Shown here: positions 15,857-20,115 of the stretch, one piece after another
Layout: each line of letters opens with the position of its first letter
Position numbering within the stretch: the stretch's first letter is position 1
Assembly: GCA_023422775.1 (NCBI GenBank)
Contig: JAFAGM010000146.1
Coordinates: forward strand, 1-20,115
Source: Pseudomonadota bacterium
Lineage (GTDB): Bacteria; Pseudomonadota; Alphaproteobacteria; Rhizobiales; Xanthobacteraceae
DNA: 20,115 nt
Direction of reading: 5' to 3'
The notes under the pieces: generated by a model
Seen by the model: only the letters and a program-made list of their open reading frames with translations
Told to the model about the DNA's origin: nothing
Database searches by the model: none
Made by a program: the position numbers and the translations under genes

Positions 15857-16492
15857 CTAGGCGCGAGACAGCATTCGCTTCAGCTTCGTGACCGCGCTGT
15901 CGGGCGTGGTGAGCACCGGCCGCCCGGTCGCCTCAGTGACCTGTTCCGCCGCCGGCGCCATGCTGTATTGCGCGAGCGCGATCAGGTCGCAATCGCGCAG
16001 GCTCTTCGCCGCCTCGACGACCAGCCGGTCATGCGTCGCGCGATCGCCACGGTCAAGCGCGGCCAGCGCGCCTTCCACCAGTTTTGGAACAATCTCGACG
16101 GAGGAAGGAAACTCCGGCGGCATCGAGACCAGCGTCGGCGGGAACGTCGACAGCAGGCCGACCTTTCGGCCGCGTGCCGCGGCCTGCTCGATCATGGCTT
16201 CATTGGGCTTGAGCACCGGCATCGGCGCCTGCGCACGGGCAACCGCCTCGATGCAGGGGCCGAAAGCCGAACACGTGAACAGGATCGCATCCGAACCGGC
16301 GCCGGCCGCATAGCGACCGAGTGCGAGGAAGCGCTCGGTCATCGTCTCCGACAGCCCGCCGTCGCGCGCGAGATCCGCCGAGAGGCTGTCGTCGAGCAAA
16401 TTCATCAGCCGGGCATCGGGCCAAAGCCGGGCGAACGAGGCCTCGATCGGCACAATCGAATGCTTCAGGGCGTGGACGAGCGTGATGCGCAT
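15857..16492 (-). CDS. Aspartate/glutamate racemase-family protein
   Basis: The protein has 211 residues with the fold of the Asp/Glu racemase, maleate isomerase and arylmalonate decarboxylase superfamily. The first catalytic cysteine is in DAILFTCSAFGPC (Cys74). Phosphate/carboxylate-binding turns are seen around PVLKPNEAM. At the place of the second catalytic cysteine, where racemases have a GC(T/A) motif, the sequence reads LIALAQYSMAPA with no cysteine. So it may not racemise amino acids and could be a decarboxylase- or isomerase-like member. The start ATG at 16492 has no clear ribosome site. It lies 21 bases upstream of the serine hydrolase start on the same strand, so the two are probably co-transcribed. 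Confidence 0.78.
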   Translation of the reverse strand: MRITLVHALKHSIVPIEASFARLWPDARLMNLLDDSLSADLARDGGLSETMTERFLALGRYAAGAGSDAILFTCSAFGPCIEAVARAQAPMPVLKPNEAMIEQAAARGRKVGLLSTFPPTLVSMPPEFPSSVEIVPKLVEGALAALDRGDRATHDRLVVEAAKSLRDCDLIALAQYSMAPAAEQVTEATGRPVLTTPDSAVTKLKRMLSRA

Positions 16493-16615
16493 GTCGTCCA
16501 GTGTGGACGCGGCGCGACTGGTGTCAACCCATTACGCCGCGGCAGGGCGAACGACGCCATGCCGCCTTGATGCGCCGCCGCGCGGCATCCGAGCCAGCAA
16601 CGGGGCCGGCGCAGC

Positions 16616-16978
16616 CTACGCTTTCACCAGGCTCTCGAAGCCGCCATAGATCATCCGCTTGCCGTCGAACGGCGGCTTCCCATTGGGGCCCATCATCGAC
16701 GCCAGCCGCGGATCGGCCATCACCTTGGCGTTGATCCTGTCGCGCTGGGCGCGCGACTTGTAGGTGATCCAGGCGAACACCACGGTCTCGCCCGGCTTCA
16801 TTTTGACGCTGCGAGGAAACGAGGTGAGCTTGCCGACCTTGACGTCGTCGGCGACCCATTCGCGATAATCAAGCGCGCCGTATTCGCGCCAGATCTTGCC
16901 GCACTTCTTCGACAAGGTGGCATAGGCAGCAAGGTTTTTCTTGGGCACGGCAACGATGAAGCCATCGACGTAAGGCAT
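16616..16978 (-). CDS. DUF1428 family protein
   Basis: The protein has 120 residues, the usual length for DUF1428, and matches it over the full length: start MPYVDGFIVAVPKKN, middle WREYGALDYREWVADDV, then PGETVVFAWITYKSRAQRD and the end FDGKRMIYGGFESL. Family members are dimeric alpha/beta-barrel (ferredoxin-like) proteins of unknown function. An AGAGGAG sequence (16984-16990 on the complement) precedes the ATG. It stands alone between the racemase-like gene and a palindromic repeat. Confidence 0.92.
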   Translation of the reverse strand: MPYVDGFIVAVPKKNLAAYATLSKKCGKIWREYGALDYREWVADDVKVGKLTSFPRSVKMKPGETVVFAWITYKSRAQRDRINAKVMADPRLASMMGPNGKPPFDGKRMIYGGFESLVKA

Positions 16979-17001
16979 GGAAACTCCTCTTCACATTCTC
17001 G

Positions 17002-17087
17002 CCGTCATTGCGAGGAGTAAAACGACGAAGCAACCCATCTTTCTCCGTGAGGAGCTATGGATTGCTTCGCTGCGCTCGCAATGACGG
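17002..17087. repeat. REP-like palindromic intergenic repeat
   Basis: The ends CCGTCATTGCGAG (17002-17014) and CTCGCAATGACGG (17075-17087) are perfect inverted repeats. Inside them GAAGCAACCCA and TGGATTGCTTC are imperfect inverted arms. This is the familiar CGTCATTGCGAG...GAAGCAATCCA dispersed repeat of many proteobacteria and Bradyrhizobium. It fills the gap between the DUF1428 gene and the DUF899 remnant. Confidence 0.82.
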
Positions 17088-17097
17088 GCAAGCACTT

Positions 17098-17276
17098 TCA
17101 GCCATGGCAGCAAGATGCCTGAACCAGGTCCGGCTGGTATTGGTCACGTAGCCGCACCCAGTCCATCGTGTCCGGCAGGCCGTCCTCATGCCGTCCGAGC
17201 GGCGTCAGGTCGAGATAAGATGGGCCTTGCGGGCGGCGAGCCACTCCTGGCGGGAGACCACGGTGTGCGGTTGCAT
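17098..17276 (-). pseudogene. Internally deleted DUF899 (thioredoxin-like) gene
   Basis: The start is intact: a GAGGGAG ribosome site, then ATG at 17276 and MQPHTVVSRQEWLAARKA, the standard N-terminus of DUF899. That frame ends at a TGA at 17205-17207 after 23 residues. A shifted frame then reads YLDLTPLGRHEDGLPDTMDWVRLRDQYQP and ends SCCHG at 17098, the standard C-terminus of the family. DUF899 proteins are about 230-260 residues, so roughly 190 internal codons are missing, and the junction (near 17220) is out of frame. The gene follows the SRPBCC gene, a usual neighbour of DUF899 genes in rhizobia. It cannot make the normal protein. Confidence 0.78.
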
Positions 17277-17291
17277 GAGCGCCTCCCTCGT

Positions 17292-17768
17292 TCAGCCCAG
17301 ATAGGTTTCGAGTTTGCCGAGGAGCTCCGTCCAACCGCGCTCGTGATTGTCGCGCGCGGTGGCATCGACGAACTGTTCATGGTGGAAGGTGAGCAGCGTG
17401 CCGGCGCCATCAGGCTTCAGTGACACGGTGACCAGTGATTCACGCTCGGGCGTCGAATGCCACGCCCAGCTGAAAACCAGCCGCTCGTTCGGCACGACTT
17501 CGCGATAGACGCCGCCGACCTCGTTATACTCTCCGTTGGCGTTGAAGCTGATGCGGTAGCGACCACCGACGCGCAGATCGATGTCGGCCTTCACCGAGCC
17601 CATCTCCGCCGCGCCGGGCCCGAACCACTGCATTAGCTTTTCCGGGTCGGCCCACGCGGCGTAGACTTTTTCGGGCGCCGCGGCGAAGCGGCGCTTGAGC
17701 GTGAGGCTCGGCCGCGCGGCGAGTTCGGCGGCGCGGCTCGACTTTGCAAGGTTTGACTGGGTGGCCAT
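17292..17768 (-). CDS. SRPBCC (AHSA1-type) ligand-binding protein
   Basis: The protein has 158 residues. ATG 17768 is chosen for the GGAGG seven bases upstream; the open frame further up is the ArsR gene read out of frame. It has the AHSA1/START-like fold: RRFAAAPEKVYAAWADPEKLMQWFGP, then the GGRYRISF strand, VVPNERLVFSW and the long C-terminal helix GWTELLGKLETYLG. Such proteins bind hydrophobic ligands in a deep pocket. They are commonly paired with an ArsR-type regulator, as here. The gene overlaps the ArsR frame by 136 bases and precedes the DUF899 remnant by 15 bases, so all three form one operon. Confidence 0.9.
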   Translation of the reverse strand: MATQSNLAKSSRAAELAARPSLTLKRRFAAAPEKVYAAWADPEKLMQWFGPGAAEMGSVKADIDLRVGGRYRISFNANGEYNEVGGVYREVVPNERLVFSWAWHSTPERESLVTVSLKPDGAGTLLTFHHEQFVDATARDNHERGWTELLGKLETYLG

Positions 17769-18097
17769 CGATCTTCCTCCAGAAAATTGGCGAGGCGGTC
17801 GAGATTGTCGGACCAGAAGCGCTGGTAGCGGTTGAGCCAATCCATCGCCTGCTCCATCGGGCTGGCGGTCAGCCGGCACGTGACCGTGCGGCCGGTCTTT
17901 TCGCGCGCGATCAGGCCGGCATCATCAAGGACATCCAGGTGCTTGATGATGCCGGGTAGCGAGATCGAAAATGGCTGCGCCAGTTCGCTGACGGAGAGGC
18001 TTTCGCGATCGCCGAGCCGCGCCAGCAGCGCGCGCCGGGTCGGATCGGAAAGCGCGGCGAACGTGCGGTCAAGGGCTTCTTCATAATACTTAACCAT
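17633..18097 (-). CDS. ArsR-family transcriptional regulator
   Basis: The frame has 154 residues. A winged helix occupies about 8-85: TFAALSDPTRRALLARL, the recognition region SVSELAQPFSISLPGIIKHLDVLDDAGLI, and wing REKTGRTVTCRL. It lacks the metal-binding ELCVCDL motif, as is normal for the SRPBCC-linked subgroup, so it likely senses an organic ligand or acts as a repressor of its own operon. After NFLEEDRW (about residue 110) the rest of the frame simply reads the start of the SRPBCC gene in another frame, giving a basic, Pro/Ser-rich tail. Relatives end near 110-115 residues, so the tail is probably recent or unimportant. The ATG at 18097 lies directly at a predicted transcription start. 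Confidence 0.9.
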   Translation of the reverse strand: MVKYYEEALDRTFAALSDPTRRALLARLGDRESLSVSELAQPFSISLPGIIKHLDVLDDAGLIAREKTGRTVTCRLTASPMEQAMDWLNRYQRFWSDNLDRLANFLEEDRWPPSQTLQSRAAPPNSPRGRASRSSAASPRRPKKSTPRGPTRKS

Positions 18098-18132
18098 AAG
18101 GTTTACTATAAACGCATGCCGATGCGAGTCAA
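18090..18132 (-). promoter_or_regulatory. Predicted leaderless ArsR promoter with overlapping operator palindrome
   Basis: On the minus strand TTGACT (18127-18132) and TATAGT (18105-18110) are 16 bases apart, close to sigma-70 consensus. Only seven bases separate the -10 box from the ATG at 18097, so the message would be leaderless or nearly so. A near-perfect inverted repeat, TTAACC-ATAA-GGTTTA (18090-18105), covers the start codon. A second, GTTTA-CTA-TAAAC (18101-18113), covers the -10 box. Either could be the ArsR autorepression site. Confidence 0.5.
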
Positions 18133-18178
18133 GCCCGAGCCTGCATCACGCCCTGGAAAGTGGAGACGACAGACGCGA

Positions 18179-18224
18179 ATGGCCGGACAAGGGCGCAAGT
18201 TCCCTTGCGCCCTTGTCCGGCCAT
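18179..18224. terminator. 21-bp perfect hairpin after the DUF3551 gene
   Basis: GGCCGGACAAGGGCGCAAG (18181-18199) pairs without mismatch with the 19 bases at 18204-18222. An outer A-T and T-A pair extends it to 21 bp around a TTCC loop. It lies 27 bases beyond the stop of the minus-strand DUF3551 gene and upstream of the ArsR promoter. No T-run follows on either strand, so it may act as an RNA stabiliser, a Rho-dependent end or a miniature insertion. Confidence 0.6.
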
Positions 18225-18250
18225 CACGAACGAGACTGGCGGAAAGCCAA

Positions 18251-18505
18251 TCAGTAGTCCCGATACACCCGCATCCGCCGCTGCTGCCCGTACGCCACGC
18301 GCGGGTTGATACCGCAGTAGAGATTGCGCCCGGATGCCGATGCCATGCACTGCTCATACGTGGCATAGGCGCACTCGCCGGGGACACCGACACCCCGGCC
18401 CTGCAGACAATAGGGATAATCGTAGGCCGCCGCCGGCGAACTGCCGGCGACGGATGCGACCGTGGCCGCCGACAGCGCCAGTGCCGCCAACATTGCATTG
18501 CGCAT
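18251..18505 (-). CDS. DUF3551-type small secreted protein
   Basis: The protein has 84 residues. ATG 18505 has AAGGAG about eight bases upstream. Residues 1-26 are a Sec signal peptide (MRNAMLAALALSAATVAS... ending SPAAA). The mature part begins YDYPYCLQG and carries four cysteines, with the segments GECAYATYEQCMASASG and YCGINPRV characteristic of the DUF3551 family. That family occurs in many copies in Bradyrhizobium and related genera, with unknown role. The four cysteines probably form two disulfides in the periplasm. Confidence 0.87.
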   Translation of the reverse strand: MRNAMLAALALSAATVASVAGSSPAAAYDYPYCLQGRGVGVPGECAYATYEQCMASASGRNLYCGINPRVAYGQQRRMRVYRDY

Positions 18506-18592
18506 GATGCTTCTCCTTTTCGCGAAGCGGGAAAACTGCGTCGCCTCTTCGCTAGGAAACACCACGACAGGGCCGATGTTCCGTGAGGTAGA

Positions 18593-19570
18593 TCACTGTA
18601 CCTTTTCGACCTTGGCTTCCTCGATCACCTTCTTCCACTTGGCGGTTTCGGCCGCGACCATCGCACCGAACGCTTCGGGGGTTCCGATCAGCGGTTCGCC
18701 GCCGAGATCGGTCAGCCTGGCCTTGATCGCGGGCTCGGCGAGGATCTCGTTGATCTCCTTGTTCAGCTTGGCGATGACTTCCTTCGGAGTGTTCTTCGGC
18801 GCAGCCATGCCGAACAGCGCAGTCGCTTCATAGCCGGGGACAGTCTCGGCGAGCGTGGGAACATCGGGCAACAGCGGCGACTTCGCCGTGCTGGTGACGG
18901 CGAGCGCCCGCGCCGAGCCCGCACGAACATGCTGGAGGATGGAGGGCATGTTGTCGAAGATCACCTGCACCTGGCCGCCGAGCAGATCGGTGATCGCAGG
19001 CGCTGCGCCACGATAGGGCACGTGCTGCATCTTGGCGCCCGACATCGCCATGAACATTTCACCGGACAGATGCACGGAGGTCCCGTTGCCCGACGAGGCC
19101 AGGTTCACCTTGCCCGGATTGGCCTTCACATAGGCGATGAACTCGGCGACCGTCTTGGCCGGCACGTCCTTGTTGACCGTCATCACGTTCGGCACACGGT
19201 TGAACGCCGCAACCGGCGCGAGGTCACGAACGACGTTGAACTTCAGGTTCGCGTACAGCGTGGCGTTGATGTAGTTGGCCGGATTGACCAGCAGCACGGT
19301 GTACCCGTCCGGTTCAGCGTTGATGACGGATTCGGTCGCGATGTTGTTGCCGGCGCCAGGCTTGTTCTCGATCACGAATTGCTGGCCGAGCTTCTCGGAG
19401 AGCCGCTGGCCGATCAGCCGCGCGATGATGTCGGTCGCGCCGCCCGGAGGATATCCGACGACCCATTTCACCGGCCGGGTCGGATAATCCGCCGCCGAAA
19501 CGCTGCCGAGCGAAGCTGCCGTGGAGAGGCCGATAGCGGCCAGACAAATCGCGGTGCGACGTGAAATCAT
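18593..19570 (-). CDS. Bug-family tripartite tricarboxylate transporter substrate-binding protein
   Basis: The protein has 325 residues. ATG 19570 is chosen for AAGGAG eight bases upstream and because it begins the signal peptide MISRRTAICLAAIGLSTAASLGSVSAA; the twin arginine suggests Tat or Sec export. The mature protein starts YPTRPVKWVVGYPPGGATDIIARLIG, the typical opening of Bug/TctC proteins. It continues with VIENKPGAGNNIATESV (ligand loop), VPYRGAAPAITDLLGGQVQVIFDN and the C-terminal LGGEPLIGTPEAF. These periplasmic proteins deliver carboxylates to TctAB-type membrane partners, which are not in this window; orphan Bug genes are common in Bradyrhizobium. The ligand is unknown. It is divergent from a VOC gene. 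Confidence 0.93.
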   Translation of the reverse strand: MISRRTAICLAAIGLSTAASLGSVSAADYPTRPVKWVVGYPPGGATDIIARLIGQRLSEKLGQQFVIENKPGAGNNIATESVINAEPDGYTVLLVNPANYINATLYANLKFNVVRDLAPVAAFNRVPNVMTVNKDVPAKTVAEFIAYVKANPGKVNLASSGNGTSVHLSGEMFMAMSGAKMQHVPYRGAAPAITDLLGGQVQVIFDNMPSILQHVRAGSARALAVTSTAKSPLLPDVPTLAETVPGYEATALFGMAAPKNTPKEVIAKLNKEINEILAEPAIKARLTDLGGEPLIGTPEAFGAMVAAETAKWKKVIEEAKVEKVQ

Positions 19571-19627
19571 AAAAATTTCTCCTTGGGGGCCGGGGTTCAA
19601 AGCCCAGTCCGTTTATATTGAAGCGCG

Positions 19628-19644
19628 GTTCGGTTGAACCGAAC
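19628..19644. promoter_or_regulatory. 17-bp perfect palindrome in the Bug/VOC divergent region (candidate operator)
   Basis: GTTCGGTT-G-AACCGAAC is a perfect 8-1-8 inverted repeat. It lies 11 bases upstream of a TATAAA box (19612-19617, minus strand) that suits the Bug gene, so it would overlap the -35 region. It is 80 bases before the divergent VOC start. Such symmetry is typical of LacI-, GntR- or IclR-type operators; no regulator gene is in the window. Confidence 0.5.
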
Positions 19645-19723
19645 GCGGCCCGCGTTGTAACAAACAAAGTCAGGTGCGGCCAGTGCGACACATGTGCCGC
19701 CGACCGCGACGAAAGGATAAGGC

Positions 19724-20115
19724 ATGTCTATGAGAGTCAACGCACTCGACCACCTCGTTATCAATGTATCGGATGTGGCGCGCTCTACCGAGTGGTACCG
19801 AAAGATTCTCGGCATGGAGGTTAAGGTGTTCAATCCCGGTCCAGGCAAAACGCCGCGAACTTCGCTGGTGTTTGGTAACCAAAAAATCAACGTGCGTCCG
19901 CGCGGCGCCGACAAGGTCGAGTGGTTCACCGCCGATCACGAAGTCGCAGGGAGCGACGATCTGTGCTTCCTGACATCGAGCACGCCGGACGTAGTGGTGG
20001 CGCACCTGAAAGCCAACGGGGTCGCGATCGAGGAAGGTCCGGTGGCCAAGCAGGGCGCCCGCGGCACGCTGCGTTCGGTCTATTGCCGGGATCCGGATGG
20101 CAGCCTGATCGAGAT
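19724..20115 (+). CDS. VOC-family (glyoxalase fold) protein, C-terminus beyond the window
   Basis: The frame is open from ATG 19724 to the window end (130 codons), with AAAGGA seven to eight bases upstream. It reads MSMRVNALDHLVINVSDVARS, then WYRKILGMEV, a TSLVFGNQKINV strand, DLCFLTSS and GTLRSVYCRDPDGSLIE. These are the features of a single VOC domain: the first metal-ligand histidine in LDHLV and the final glutamate in SLIE. The family is a small dioxygenase/lyase-like fold, often annotated as virulence-associated or glyoxalase-like; the substrate is unknown. Only the last few residues are missing. It is unrelated in sequence to the two-domain VOC protein elsewhere in the window. Confidence 0.88.
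   Translation, partial: MSMRVNALDHLVINVSDVARSTEWYRKILGMEVKVFNPGPGKTPRTSLVFGNQKINVRPRGADKVEWFTADHEVAGSDDLCFLTSSTPDVVVAHLKANGVAIEEGPVAKQGARGTLRSVYCRDPDGSLIE

Overview
The window looks like a chromosome segment of a Bradyrhizobium-type alphaproteobacterium (Hyphomicrobiales). This rests on high-GC, alphaproteobacterial codon use, a DUF3551-type small secreted protein, a Bug-family tripartite-tricarboxylate binding protein, an ArsR/SRPBCC/DUF899 gene set, and two intergenic palindromic repeats of kinds common in Bradyrhizobium. This is a judgement from protein and repeat style; no database search was possible.

Region 1 (1-3983) is the end of an integrated element. It holds the last codons of a truncated gene, a periplasmic-sensor histidine kinase with no response regulator beside it, a remnant reading frame, and a tyrosine recombinase. 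It ends at a 45-bp fragment identical in form to the 3' half of tRNA-Arg(CCG), the expected attachment-site scar of a tRNA-targeting integrase.

Region 2 (3984-about 6600) has visibly lower GC. It holds two convergent genes, a JmjC/cupin-like putative Fe(II) oxygenase and a TIGR04325-like methyltransferase. On its left lies a 197-bp partial copy of the VOC-family gene that lies intact to its right (6642-7511), so the cargo sits between direct repeats.

Region 3 (7512-12200) is the most interesting part: a compact thiazole/oxazole-modified RiPP (TOMM) cluster. A 160-residue precursor carries a Sec-like hydrophobic stretch, an acidic leader segment and a core with 17 cysteines among glycines. 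A perfect hairpin follows, then a fused RRE/E1-like/YcaO cyclodehydratase and a SagB-type FMN dehydrogenase. The expected chemistry is ATP-dependent cyclodehydration of Cys (and a few Ser) to azolines, then oxidation to azoles. No dedicated exporter, protease or immunity gene is visible, so the product's export and purpose are open.

Region 4 (12201-20115) is ordinary chromosome, mostly on the minus strand: a chemoreceptor, a small basic protein, a Tat-exported serine hydrolase, an Asp/Glu racemase-like protein, a DUF1428 protein, an ArsR regulator overlapping an SRPBCC gene with an internally deleted DUF899 pseudogene behind it, a DUF3551 protein, a Bug binding protein, and divergently the start of another VOC protein that runs off the end. 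Regulatory signals include a predicted leaderless ArsR promoter with an overlapping palindrome, a 21-bp perfect hairpin, and a 17-bp palindrome in the Bug/VOC divergent region.
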